Shown here: positions 9,050-17,841 of the stretch, piece by piece
Layout: each line of letters starts with the position of its first letter
Numbering within the stretch: the first letter of the stretch is position 1
From: DATLFA01 sp035525225
GTDB taxonomy: Bacteria; Actinomycetota; Acidimicrobiia; Acidimicrobiales; WLNW01
Assembly: GCA_035525225.1 (NCBI GenBank)
Contig: DATLFA010000088.1
Span: 159,330-223,329, forward strand
Direction: 5' to 3'
Length of the DNA stretch: 64,000 nt
Made by a program: the position numbers and the translations under genes
Notes under the pieces: model-generated
Told to the model about the DNA's origin: nothing
The model's input: only the letters and a program-made list of their open reading frames with translations
The model's database searches: none

Positions 9050-10201
9050 TCAGCGGTCGGCGGTGAGGATCAAGGCCGATCCGTCCATCATGGCCCCCGA
9101 CGTCACGGCACATACCTCGTGGCGCGGTGCTTGGTTGGCCCCGCCCCGACCTTGTACTTGCAGCACCGCCTCGGCGACGGTGTTCATGCCGTGGATGTAG
9201 CCCTCTGACAACAATCCGCCGTGGGTGTTCGTCGGCAGCGAACCGTCGAGTCGCGTATTGCCCTCTCGCACGAACGCGCCAGAGGTGCCGCGCTCGCAGA
9301 GGCCGAGACCTTCGAGGCCGATGAGCGTGGTGCTCGTGAAGCAGTCGTAGATCTCGGCGAGTTGTACGTCGCTCGGACCGACACCGGCGCGTTCGAAGAG
9401 CTCGTCGCGCAGTAGGCTGGTGTAGTTACGTGAATAGTCGTCCCACAAGAGGTGGTCACCGATGTCGAGACCGGACCGCGGTCCGGCGCGGTACGCGCTC
9501 GACGCGATGACTGCCGGTGGGTGGCGCAGATCGCGGGCTTGATCGACCGACGTCACGAGGATCGCACAAGCGCCGTCGACTTCGACCGTGCAGTCGTCAG
9601 AGCGGAACGGCTCGACAATGTACGGCGACGCGAGGTAGGTCTCGAGGTCGAGCGGCTTGCGTCGATAGGCGCGTTCGTTGCGCGACGCGTACTCGCGCTG
9701 TGCGATGGCGACCGCCGCGAGGTCGAGTGAGCCTTGACCGGTCTCGTGGAGGAACCGCTGTGCCCACATGCCGACATACATGAGGTAGTGGTCGAATCCG
9801 ATGGGGTAGCGGTATTGGCCGCCGGGGCCGTGGAACTCCATGCCACCGACCCGTGGGCCACTGCGGCCATTGAGTGCACGAAAGACCAACACGTTGCGGG
9901 CGTGGCCGGTCTCTACCGCCATCGCCGCCATGCCGGTGAGATAGCACGGTGCTTGACCACCGAGATCCGCGTCGAGGACATAGCGCAATTGGGGCACCGC
10001 GAGTGACGTGGCGACGGCCTGGCAGTGGACCGAGTCGTGCATCACCATGAAGCTGGCGACGCCGTCGACCTCGGCGGCGGTGAGACCGGCGTCGTCGAGC
10101 GCGTTGCGGCACGCCTCGGTGGCGAGGCTCAACACGCTGCGACCGGAGCCGCGTGAGAACTCGGTGTATCCGACGCCCGCGATAGCCGCGCGCGTGTTCA
10201 T
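9050..10201 (-). CDS. Thiolase-superfamily protein (lipid-transfer/SCP-x type)
   Basis: A 383-residue thiolase fold. The N-terminus AAIAGVGYTEFSRGSGRS and the terminal segments LAEIYDCFTSTTLIGLEG, LPTNTHGGLLSEGYIHGMN and SGAMMDGSALIL are characteristic of nonspecific-lipid-transfer-type thiolases. The expected catalytic cysteine context (C-x-G/S-G) is not clear; the equivalent region reads GGQAPCYLTG, and Tyr replaces the usual His in YDCF. This is reminiscent of Ltp2-type retro-aldolases, which cleave a steroid side chain and pair with a DUF35 protein; here the DUF35 partner overlaps its start by 4 bp. The assignment to a retro-aldol rather than a thiolytic reaction is inference. Confidence 0.8.
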   Translation of the reverse strand: MNTRAAIAGVGYTEFSRGSGRSVLSLATEACRNALDDAGLTAAEVDGVASFMVMHDSVHCQAVATSLAVPQLRYVLDADLGGQAPCYLTGMAAMAVETGHARNVLVFRALNGRSGPRVGGMEFHGPGGQYRYPIGFDHYLMYVGMWAQRFLHETGQGSLDLAAVAIAQREYASRNERAYRRKPLDLETYLASPYIVEPFRSDDCTVEVDGACAILVTSVDQARDLRHPPAVIASSAYRAGPRSGLDIGDHLLWDDYSRNYTSLLRDELFERAGVGPSDVQLAEIYDCFTSTTLIGLEGLGLCERGTSGAFVREGNTRLDGSLPTNTHGGLLSEGYIHGMNTVAEAVLQVQGRGGANQAPRHEVCAVTSGAMMDGSALILTADR

Positions 10202-10584
10202 GGGCTCTCGCTGTAACGCAACTCGGTCCACGTCTCGTGGTCGACAAACTCGGGTGCGACGCGCATCCCGATCGCACAGTCGCCCTCGACGCGGGCGAAG
10301 ATGCGACCGCCGCCGTCGAGATCGACCGCGGCGATCGTGTAGGGCACCTCGCCGGCCATGGCCTCGCTCATCGCGCGATGGGCGCGGACGAACGAATAGA
10401 CGACGCCGACACCGGATATCGGTTCGTCCTTGGGCGAGCCGGCGCCACAGTAGGGACACGCCGGTGTGCGGGGCAGCCAACGGCGGGTACAAACGCGGCA
10501 CTCTTGCACCACCACTCGATGGGCGCGCAATCCATCCCACCACGGCGCGCTGTCGCGATCGATCTCAGGGGCACGCATGGTCAT
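10198..10584 (-). CDS. DUF35 OB-fold zinc-ribbon protein
   Basis: A 128-residue protein with an N-terminal rubredoxin-like zinc ribbon, CRVCTRRWLPRTPACPYCG (two CxxC pairs), followed by an OB-fold segment GVVYSFVRAHR and YTIAAVDLDGGGRIFARVEG. This is the DUF35/ChsH2-like architecture that binds acyl-CoA and forms complexes with thiolase-like proteins in steroid and polyketide chemistry. It overlaps the thiolase-like gene downstream and the enoyl-CoA hydratase upstream by 4 bp each, so all three are probably co-translated. Confidence 0.87.
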   Translation of the reverse strand: MTMRAPEIDRDSAPWWDGLRAHRVVVQECRVCTRRWLPRTPACPYCGAGSPKDEPISGVGVVYSFVRAHRAMSEAMAGEVPYTIAAVDLDGGGRIFARVEGDCAIGMRVAPEFVDHETWTELRYSESP

Positions 10585-11399
10585 CGTCCTTTGAAGCGCG
10601 GCTTGCGCTTTTCCGAGAAGGCGGCAAGACCCTCGGGCGCATCGTGCGAGGTCAAGCAGTAGAACACATCGCGCTCGAGTTCGAACCGCAGTGCAGCATC
10701 GACGCTGGCGTTGTCGGCCCAGAGCGAGTTCATGATCTGCTTGGCGTTGGCGATCGCCAAAGGGCTCTTGTCGGCGACGCTGCGAGCGAACGCGAGGCCT
10801 TCATCGAGCAGCGCGTCGTCGGCGACGACGCGGCTGGCCAAGCCCCACTCGACACATTGCTCGGCGTCGAGGAACTTGCCCGAGAAGATCAACTCTGCCG
10901 CGCGACTCTTGCCGATGACGCGCGGCAACAGCGTGAGCACACCACCGCCACCCATCTGGCCGAAGTTGAGATGGCCGTCGCCGATGCGCGCCGACGCGGC
11001 GACCAACGTGAAGTCGCAGTTGAGGATGAGCTCGAGACCGCCGGCAGCAGTGACGCCGTTGACCAGCGCGACGACCGGCACTCGCGCGGTGCGCAAACGG
11101 CCGAACACGCGATGGATGTCGGCGACGAACCGAGGGAACGCCACCGGGTCGGTCTGCAGCTTGGTGTAGCTCTTGAGGTCACCACCGGCGCTGAACGCCC
11201 GACCGTTGCCGGTGACGAGTACGCAGCGAACCGATGGGTTGTTCTCGATCTCGTCGATGCGGGCGTCGAGCTCGTGCACCGTGTCCCAGTCGATCGGGTT
11301 CAGTTGGTCGGGCCGATTCAGACGGATGATGGCGGCGCGGTCACGGCCCTTGCCGACCTTGGCCAACTCGAGTTGGACGCGCTCTGTCGTCGCGGTCAT
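10581..11399 (-). CDS. Enoyl-CoA hydratase/isomerase family protein
   Basis: A 272-residue crotonase-fold protein. The oxyanion-hole motif GRAFSAGGDLKSY and the second motif VNGVTAAGGLELILNCDF are both intact. LPRVIGKSRAAELIFSGKF follows as in hydratases, and the C-terminus ends EKRKPRFKGR. It is the second gene of a four-gene minus-strand operon (acyl-CoA ligase, hydratase, DUF35, thiolase-like), each junction an ATGA overlap. It likely hydrates an alpha,beta-unsaturated acyl-CoA in a beta-oxidation-like route. Confidence 0.88.
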   Translation of the reverse strand: MTATTERVQLELAKVGKGRDRAAIIRLNRPDQLNPIDWDTVHELDARIDEIENNPSVRCVLVTGNGRAFSAGGDLKSYTKLQTDPVAFPRFVADIHRVFGRLRTARVPVVALVNGVTAAGGLELILNCDFTLVAASARIGDGHLNFGQMGGGGVLTLLPRVIGKSRAAELIFSGKFLDAEQCVEWGLASRVVADDALLDEGLAFARSVADKSPLAIANAKQIMNSLWADNASVDAALRFELERDVFYCLTSHDAPEGLAAFSEKRKPRFKGR

Positions 11400-13060
11400 C
11401 GCTGCTCTTCTCGACTTGCCATGTCTTGAACCGGAGGGTGTCGTTCGGTGGTGATGATGCGGACCAACTCGTGCTTTTGGATCTTGCCCGAAGCAGTCGC
11501 CGACAACACGTCGAAGACCTCGAGGCGCTGCGGCAACTTGAACTTGGCCAACCCGCCGGTCTCGAGGCGCTGCACGACGGTCGGGAGGTCGATCTGCGCC
11601 CCCGGTCGCACGACGACGCAGGCGCACATTCGCTCGCCGAGGCGTTCGTCGGGCAGCCCGATCACGGCGGCGCGTTCGATCTCGGGCATCGCGACGAGCA
11701 ACTCTTCGATCTCGCGCGGCGCGATGTTGAGCCCCCCGCGGATGATGATCTCCTTCTTGCGGCTGACCATCGTGAGGTAACCGTCGTTGTCGATCGTGGC
11801 GATGTCGCCCGACTTCACGAAACCGTCGGCCCGATACGTCGCGGCGGTGCGGGCCTCGTCGGCGAACAGACCGACCGATGTGTTCGGGCCCCGCGTCACG
11901 ATCTCGCCCGGTGTGTTGGCGGCCACCGGCGCCCCGTCTTCGTCGACGACCATGACCTCGACGTGTGACATCGCGATGCCATCGGTATAGAGCCGTTGGT
12001 CGAGCGTCGAGTGCGGCCGGTTCCACGTGCCCACCAAGACTTCGGTCGACCCGTAGAGACGCAGGCATTGGATGCCTTGTTCGGCGGCTGATTCGACCAG
12101 CGGCGGCGGGACCGGTGCGCCACCGCAACCGAAGCAGCGCAACGAATCGAGGCGCACGCCTGATCGGCGAGCCGTCTCGGTGAGATCTTGTAGGAAGGTC
12201 GTCGCGGCGAGCGTGTAGGAACACCGTTCGCGTAACACGAGATCCATCGCGGCTGCCGCATCCCACTGGTCTTGGAGGACGAGCGGAAGGCCGTGGTAGA
12301 GCGCGAAGCGCAGCCCGTAGTTGAAGCCGGTCGAATGGCCGACCGGCGACGGCATCCACACGACGTCATCGCCGTTGATGCCCATGTCGGAGTAGGCGAC
12401 GCGCACCGAGAAGTTGGCCGTCTGTTCGGTGTGCATGATGGCTTTGGGCGTGGCTTCGGTGCCCGAGGTGAAGATGAGCTCGGAGATCAATTCGGCATTG
12501 CCCGCACCGAGATCGTCGCTCGCGGTCGACGCCGGCGCGACGCAGTCGTCATACGCGATCTGATCACCCTGCGTCTGGTCGCCCACCACGACGTGCATCG
12601 GCGTGATCCCCGTTGCCGCGGCGACTTCTTGCACCATCGGGCGGTGGTCGAAGCCGCGGTAGTCGCCCGGGGTGAAGATGGCGGCCGGCCGCGCCGTGGT
12701 GAACACGTGTTGCAACTCGCGGGCTCGGTAATTGGGCAGCAACGGGTTGATGGTGGCGCCCAGCGACTGGATGGCTGTCGCGACGACCGCGGCCTCGTAT
12801 CGGTTGGGCAATTGCACGGATACGAACGACGACGCGTCGACCCCGCGGTTGCGCAAGAACGCGGCCAGGCGGGCAGAGTCGTCGCGCAATTGACGATAGT
12901 GGTACCGGCCGCGGTCGTCGACGACGGCCAGGTCGTCGGGCCGTGTGCGTGCGTGGTCGCCCACACGGCCGGCGAGCGTGGTCGAATCCCAATGACCCGC
13001 CGCGAGGTACCGGGTGCGCCGCTCGGCGGTCGTCACGACATCGACCTTGCGCGGGTGCAT
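11396..13060 (-). CDS. Acyl-CoA synthetase (AMP-forming), cyclohexanecarboxylate-CoA-ligase-like
   Basis: A 554-residue adenylate-forming enzyme that would activate a carboxylic acid to its CoA ester with ATP. The phosphate-binding loop is IFTSGTEATPKAIMHT, the A5-type motif is LRLYGSTEVLVGTW, the A7-type motif is FVKSGDIATIDNDGYL and the C-terminal catalytic lysine is in SATASGKIQKHEL. Overall layout resembles the AliA (cyclohexanecarboxylate) group. The start ATG at 13060 follows a TATGGT box by exactly 6 nt, suggesting a leaderless promoter heading the operon 13060-9050. Confidence 0.88.
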   Translation of the reverse strand: MHPRKVDVVTTAERRTRYLAAGHWDSTTLAGRVGDHARTRPDDLAVVDDRGRYHYRQLRDDSARLAAFLRNRGVDASSFVSVQLPNRYEAAVVATAIQSLGATINPLLPNYRARELQHVFTTARPAAIFTPGDYRGFDHRPMVQEVAAATGITPMHVVVGDQTQGDQIAYDDCVAPASTASDDLGAGNAELISELIFTSGTEATPKAIMHTEQTANFSVRVAYSDMGINGDDVVWMPSPVGHSTGFNYGLRFALYHGLPLVLQDQWDAAAAMDLVLRERCSYTLAATTFLQDLTETARRSGVRLDSLRCFGCGGAPVPPPLVESAAEQGIQCLRLYGSTEVLVGTWNRPHSTLDQRLYTDGIAMSHVEVMVVDEDGAPVAANTPGEIVTRGPNTSVGLFADEARTAATYRADGFVKSGDIATIDNDGYLTMVSRKKEIIIRGGLNIAPREIEELLVAMPEIERAAVIGLPDERLGERMCACVVVRPGAQIDLPTVVQRLETGGLAKFKLPQRLEVFDVLSATASGKIQKHELVRIITTERHPPVQDMASREEQR

Positions 13061-13066
13061 GTGCCT

Positions 13067-13072
13067 ACCATA
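13067..13072 (-). promoter_or_regulatory. Putative -10 box of a leaderless operon transcript
   Basis: On the minus strand TATGGT is followed by AGGCAC and then the ATG of the acyl-CoA ligase. There is no Shine-Dalgarno sequence, and the 6-nt spacing matches other leaderless candidates. Confidence 0.45.
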
Positions 13073-13135
13073 GCCAGTCGCCGCCACGACTCGATCAGCG
13101 CAGCCGGGCGCCGCAAAGGAAGGGGGACAGTCGTT

Positions 13136-14065
13136 ATGGCCGACTTTCACGCGAGCACGCGAACACCGAGCACTTTCGTTATCAGCATCACACCGTTCGA
13201 CAGCAGCGAACGGGTGGACGAGGAGTCGTTGCGGGGTCATTTGCGCAAGCTCGCCGCGGCGCGGATCGGGGTCTATCTCGCCGGCAGTGGCAGCGGCGAG
13301 GGGTACACGTTGAGCAGCACCGAAGTCGCCCGCATCCTGCAGATCGGTAAAGAGGAACTGGCAGGAAAGGTGCCATTTCGGGCGATGGGTGTCGAGCCCC
13401 GCAGCGCCGGCGAGATGATCCGTCTCGCGCGGCTCGTCGAAGAGATCGGCGTCGAAGCGATGCAGATCTATTCGCTCGACCAGGGCCACGGCAACCGTCC
13501 GCGCGACGACGAGATGGAGCGCTACTACAGCGACATCCTCGAGGCAACGACGGTCGATTGCGTGCTGTCGACGCATCAGTCGGTCGGCTACTTCATCCCG
13601 CCGGAACTGATCGGTCGACTCGTCGATCGCTACGACCACGTCATCGGTGTCAACGTCTCCGGTCCCGACATGTCCTACCTGCAACGCGTGATCGACGCCG
13701 GGGGCGGGCGCGCCGACGTGCATGTGGGTGGGCCGATGCACGCACTCACCTGCCTCGCGCTGGGAGGCCAGGGGTATCTGAGCTCCGAGGGCAACCTGGC
13801 ACCGAATCTGTGTGTCTCCGTCATGGACCGCTATGCCGCGGGCGATCTGGCCGGTTGCTTCGAGGCCTACAACCGCCTGATGCATCTCTTCACCGCGACG
13901 CGCGACATGGGCGGCATCACCGGGACCAAAGCGGCACTGCAACTCTTGGGACTACCGGGCGGGACCATGCGCCGGCCGCGACTGGCGTTGCCCGAATCGA
14001 TGTGGCAGACAGTACGCCAGACGATGATCGACGACGTCGACCTGAAAAAGATCGAAGGACTGTGA
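13136..14065 (+). CDS. Dihydrodipicolinate-synthase-family protein lacking the Schiff-base lysine
   Basis: A 309-residue TIM-barrel protein of the DapA/N-acetylneuraminate-lyase family by length and layout (FVISITPFDSSERVDEESL at the start, GVYLAGSGSGEGYTLS in place of the usual GTTGE loop). The segment where DapA proteins carry the catalytic lysine (V-G-I-K) reads HVIGVNVSGPD, with Asn at residue 173. The Tyr motif YNvP is also replaced (STHQSVGYFIP). Classical Schiff-base chemistry is therefore doubtful. The start is fixed by AGGAAGGGGG. It is followed after 4 bp by an SDR gene, probably in one operon. Confidence 0.8.
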   Translation: MADFHASTRTPSTFVISITPFDSSERVDEESLRGHLRKLAAARIGVYLAGSGSGEGYTLSSTEVARILQIGKEELAGKVPFRAMGVEPRSAGEMIRLARLVEEIGVEAMQIYSLDQGHGNRPRDDEMERYYSDILEATTVDCVLSTHQSVGYFIPPELIGRLVDRYDHVIGVNVSGPDMSYLQRVIDAGGGRADVHVGGPMHALTCLALGGQGYLSSEGNLAPNLCVSVMDRYAAGDLAGCFEAYNRLMHLFTATRDMGGITGTKAALQLLGLPGGTMRRPRLALPESMWQTVRQTMIDDVDLKKIEGL

Positions 14066-14069
14066 TCCG

Positions 14070-14846
14070 ATGACCGATTTCTCTCTCCACGGTGGGTCGG
14101 TGCTCGTCACCGGCGCCGGCTCGGGCATCGGTGCCGCGATCGCGCACGAAGTCGCGATGGCCGGCGCGCGTGTTGTGGTAAACGATCTCGTACGAGAGCG
14201 CGCCGAAGAGACGTGCGCCAGCGTCGTTTCGGCGGGCGGCACCGCCGACGCGGTCGCGGGTGATGTCTCGACACTCGACGGCGCGCGAGAAGTCGTCGAA
14301 CGGACCCTCGCGATCACGGGGACACTGACGGGTCTCTGCAACAACGTGGGCATCGTCAAGGGCGGGCCACTCGAGTCGCTCACCCCCGCCGACTGGAAGC
14401 GGGTGTTCGAAGTCGACCTCGACACCGCGTTCTACTGCAGCCAGGTCGCGCTGCCGGCGTTACGTGCGAGCCGAGGCGCGATCGTCAACACGTCGTCATT
14501 GGTGGCGTTTCATCCGGCACCCTTCGCCGGCGCCTACAACGCCGCGAAGGCCGCGCTGGCGTCACTGACCCAGCAGATGGCGCTCGAATGGGGACCGGAC
14601 GGCATCCGTGTCAACGCGGTCGCGCCGGGGCTCATCTCGGGCACCCGGTTCAGCGCAAGCAGCACTGACCCGGCGGCGCAGGCCAAGCGCCAGCCGATCG
14701 TCCCACTGCGCCGTACGGGAACCGCCGACGATGTCGCGCCGGTCGTCGTCTTCTTGCTCGGGGATGCGGCGCGCTACGTGAGCGGACAGGTGATCTGGGT
14801 CGACGGCGGCCTCGGCGTCGCTCTCCAGACCTTCATCCCCGCCTGA
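14070..14846 (+). CDS. SDR family NAD(P)-dependent oxidoreductase
   Basis: A 258-residue classical short-chain dehydrogenase. The cofactor motif is VTGAGSGIGAAIA, the NNxG-like motif is LCNNVGIVKG, and the catalytic Ser and YxxxK are in NTSSLVAFHPAPFAGAYNAAK. It ends with SGQVIWVDGGLGV as usual. It follows the DapA-like gene directly and probably oxidises an alcohol or reduces a ketone in the same pathway. A strong palindromic terminator lies 12 bp after the stop. Confidence 0.9.
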   Translation: MTDFSLHGGSVLVTGAGSGIGAAIAHEVAMAGARVVVNDLVRERAEETCASVVSAGGTADAVAGDVSTLDGAREVVERTLAITGTLTGLCNNVGIVKGGPLESLTPADWKRVFEVDLDTAFYCSQVALPALRASRGAIVNTSSLVAFHPAPFAGAYNAAKAALASLTQQMALEWGPDGIRVNAVAPGLISGTRFSASSTDPAAQAKRQPIVPLRRTGTADDVAPVVVFLLGDAARYVSGQVIWVDGGLGVALQTFIPA

Positions 14847-14857
14847 CCATCTTGCTG

Positions 14858-14907
14858 GTTCTCTTGGCGCTTTACCCCCGTATACGGGGGTAAAGCGCCA
14901 ACAGAAC
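14858..14907. terminator. Long near-perfect palindrome, bidirectional terminator
   Basis: A perfect 19-bp inverted repeat with no loop (14864-14882 and 14883-14901; centre CCCCGTATACGGGG, arms TTGGCGCTTTAC). A further GTTCT/AGAAC pair (14858-14862, 14903-14907) lies beyond one C-C mismatch. It sits between the convergent SDR gene and the molybdenum hydroxylase pseudogene. Its outer arms recur at the right edge of the window. Confidence 0.85.
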
Positions 14908-14925
14908 GGGTCGTCGGTCGGTGAG

Positions 14926-16885
14926 TCAGGGGCGCCGGGCGGATTGGATGGCGCGCCAGACCCGTTCCGGGGTGGCGGGCATGTCGACGAAGGTGACGCC
15001 CAGGGGCGTGAGCGCGTCGACGATGGCGCTGAGCACCGCGGGCAGCGCGCCGATGGGGCCCGATTCGCCGACCCCCTTCGCGCCGAGCACGTTGCGCGGT
15101 GACGGCGTCTCGACGAGCAGCGCCTCGATGTCGGGCAGTTCCGCGGCCGAGGGGATCGTGTAGTCGGCGAAGTTGGACGTCAGGATATTGCCGTCGCGGT
15201 CGTAGACGATGTCCTCGAAGAGCGCCTGCCCGATGCCCTGCGCCACACCACCGTGTACCTGACCTTCGACGAGAGTGTGGTTGATGACCGTGCCGCAATC
15301 GTCGACGGCGACGAATCGTTGCAGGTCGACCTGGCCCGTTTCGGTATCGACTTCGACCACCGCCAAGTACGCACCGAAGGAAATGGTGTTGCCGGTGGGT
15401 TCGTAGCGCAACGCCGCTTCGATGCACCCGTTGGGTTGCTGCTGCGCGGCGACGGCGAGCTCGATGAAACGCGCCGGAGTACCCCGCACGTGAAAGCCGG
15501 TGTTGGCGCGGTCGTACACCACGTCGTCGATCTTCGCCTCGAGCAGGTCGGCGACGACGCGCCGCGCCTGCTCGCGGACTTCGATCGCCGCGTGTGTCAG
15601 CGCGACACCCCCCGTCTGCACCGATCGCGAGCCGCCGGTGACGGTGCCGCTCTCGAAGTGGTCAGTGTCGCCGAAGTGAACGCGGATGTCGGCTGGTGCT
15701 ACGCCCAACTCTCGCTCGATCAACGTCGCCCACGTCGTCTCATGGCCCTGCCCGTGCGGCGACGTACCTGTCCACGCGTCGACCGTTGCGTCGTTGTTGA
15801 CGACGACTCGGCCCCACTCGGCTTGGTTCGACGTCGAACACGACTCGACGAAGGTGGCGACACCGATGCCCAGTGCGCGGGCCAAACCTTGTCTCGACGG
15901 CGCGCCGCCTGCTGCTCGCGCAAGCCGCGGTAGTCCACGTGCGTGGACAACAGGTCGAGCGCTCGCTCGTAGTCGCCCGAGTCGTATACCGCGCCGGTGG
16001 GTGACGAGTCGGGAAAGGAATCTGCGCGGAGAAGGTTGCGCCGCCGAACCTCGAGCGGGTCGAGGTCGAGCAGCCGCGCGAACCGGTCGACGAGGTGCTC
16101 GACGGCCGACGCGTATTCGGGTTGCCCGGCGCCGCGGTAGGCGAGATGCGGGTTGGTGTTCGTGACGACGGACCGAGCGCGGAGATACACGCGCCCGATG
16201 CGATACGGGCCGGGCAACATCAGGCGCGCCATGTTGGGCATGTAGGCGCCGAGGCGGGGTACGCGCCGGCGTCTTGCGTGATCTCCATCTCGACACCGGT
16301 GATGGCGCCGTCGCGTCGCCCCGACAGAACGATGTGTTGCTGCTGACCGCGGCTGGGCCCGAGCGAGAGCAAATGGCGGATGGTGGCTTCGACGCGAACC
16401 TCGTCGTGGTCGAATGCATCGCCGGTCCCCATCTCGAGCGCGGTGTTGGTACCCGCGCCGGGGTGCAACAGCACCCGGTCGCTCAGGGCGTCGTCGACAT
16501 CGACGACAACAGTCAACGGCTCGTAGGTGACCTCGACGAGCTCGACCGCGTCTGCGGCCTCTGCGGCGCTGTGAGCGACGATCGCGGCGAGCGGCTCGCC
16601 CACGAAACGCACGTGATTGCGGGCCAAGAGGTCGCGGACCATCCCGGCATCGAGCCCGGGCAGTTCGGGAGGCTGCGTATCGAGCCCCAGATTGCTCGCG
16701 GTGAAAACCGCGACGACGCCGGGTGCGTGTTCGGCGGCGGACGCGTCGATGTTGCCGATCACTGCGTGAGCGACCGTCGACCGGGCGAACACCAGGTGAC
16801 ACACGTCGTCGTGGGGAAGGTTGGCCGTGTAGTGACCTTTGCCCTGCAGGAACCGGAGATCCTCGACAACTCGCTGGTTGTTCAC
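14926..16885 (-). pseudogene. Molybdopterin-binding subunit of a xanthine-dehydrogenase/CoxL-family enzyme, broken
   Basis: Three frames must be joined. 16885-about 16262 codes the N-terminal domain from GTG (RFLQGKGHYTANLP, FVGEPLAAIVA). The frame then shifts in a CCCC run so that GAYP continues as RLGAYMPNMARLMLPGPYRI and AYRGAGQPEYASA. A second one-base loss near 15885 restores GVATFVESCSTSNQAEWGR through GAKGVGESGPIGALP. Each shift looks like loss of one base. In addition, about 85 residues normally between the EATIRH segment and the SRGQQQ segment are missing in frame, including the GGxFGxK Mo-cofactor loop, judged against the intact paralogue at 35631-37886. It is non-functional unless the frameshifts are sequencing errors; even then the deletion would remain. 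Confidence 0.85.
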
Positions 16886-16911
16886 TCGCCGTCCTTTCGA
16901 CAGCGGAATCT

Positions 16912-16930
16912 ATAGTCGGACGACAACTAT
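16912..16930. promoter_or_regulatory. Imperfect inverted repeat in a divergent promoter region
   Basis: ATAGT and ACTAT flank CGGACGACA between the starts of the broken molybdenum hydroxylase and the SDR gene at 16948. TATAGT and AACTAT could each serve as a -10 box, one per direction. It may be an operator, but no regulator is encoded nearby. Confidence 0.25.
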
Positions 16931-16947
16931 CGACGAGGGGACGAAAC

Positions 16948-17763
16948 ATGACTGCGCCAACGGGCTTCCCCGATCTCGCGTCGCTGTGGTCGCTGAAGGG
17001 GCGGGCGGCCATAGTGACCGGCTCGGGATCAGGCATCGGGCGCGCGATCACGTTGCGCCTCGTCGAGGCCGGCGCGGGTGTGCTGATCGCCGACGTCGAC
17101 ATCGAGGGTGCACGAGCGACGCAAGCGCTCGTGCGCGAAGCCGGTGGTCAGGCCGAGACCTTTGTCGCCGACGTTCGCGAGGCGACTGCGGTCGCGGCGA
17201 TGGTCGAGGCCGCGGAAGCGCGTTTCGAGCATGTCGACATCCTGGTCAACAACGCCGGGCTGTTCCCACACTCGCCCTTTCTCGACACCAGCGAAGAGCT
17301 CTTCGACCGCACGATCGATGTCAGCGTCAAAGGCACGTTCCTGTGCTCGCAGGCATACGGCCGGTATCTCGCCCGCGCCGGTGGCACCGGCGCCATCGTC
17401 AACCTCGGCTCGCGCGCCGGGTACCGCCCGAGCCCCCAGCTCGCGCACTACAGCGCAGCCAAGGCAGCGGTGATCCAGCTCACACAAGCGCTGGCCCTCG
17501 AGCTCGCCCCGCACGTACGAGTCAATGCGGTGGCGCCGGGACCGATCGACAGCGAGGGTGCGGCGCGCGCGAGCGTTTCGCGCGGCTCTCTGTCCGGAAC
17601 CGACGCCGACAGCGTCCGCGAGGGCTATCGCAAGCGAATCGCGCTCGGTCGTTTTGGTGCCCCCGATGAGGTTGCCCGTCTCGTGTTGTTCTTGGCCTGC
17701 GACGCGTCGTCGTTCATCACCGGTACCACTGTGCTCGTCGATGGCGGCGCGTCACTCACGTAG
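16948..17763 (+). CDS. SDR family NAD(P)-dependent oxidoreductase
   Basis: A 271-residue classical SDR with VTGSGSGIGRAI, ILVNNAGLFPHSPF, the Ser/Tyr/Lys set in NLGSRAGYRPSPQLAHYSAAK, and FITGTTVLVDGGA at the end. A GAGGGG ribosome binding site precedes the ATG at 16948; the upstream in-frame extension lies in the divergent promoter and is not coding. It begins a run of two SDRs, an amidohydrolase and a broken MFS gene in close order. Confidence 0.9.
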   Translation: MTAPTGFPDLASLWSLKGRAAIVTGSGSGIGRAITLRLVEAGAGVLIADVDIEGARATQALVREAGGQAETFVADVREATAVAAMVEAAEARFEHVDILVNNAGLFPHSPFLDTSEELFDRTIDVSVKGTFLCSQAYGRYLARAGGTGAIVNLGSRAGYRPSPQLAHYSAAKAAVIQLTQALALELAPHVRVNAVAPGPIDSEGAARASVSRGSLSGTDADSVREGYRKRIALGRFGAPDEVARLVLFLACDASSFITGTTVLVDGGASLT

Positions 17764-17784
17764 AAGTGTCAGAGGAGAAGCCAC

Positions 17785-17841
17785 ATGCCGACCGATCAAC
17801 GCGTGCACTTCACGTACATGACCGATTCGTTCGGGAAGTGA
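17785..17841 (+). CDS. Possible 18-codon small ORF between two SDR genes
   Basis: An ATG preceded by AGAGGAGAA opens a short frame coding MPTDQRVHFTYMTDSFGK and then TGA, ending 5 bp before the ATG of the next SDR. It has a better ribosome binding site than that SDR. It could be a translated leader peptide coupling translation, or the N-terminal remnant of a gene whose body was deleted. No homology is recognised. Confidence 0.35.
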   Translation: MPTDQRVHFTYMTDSFGK

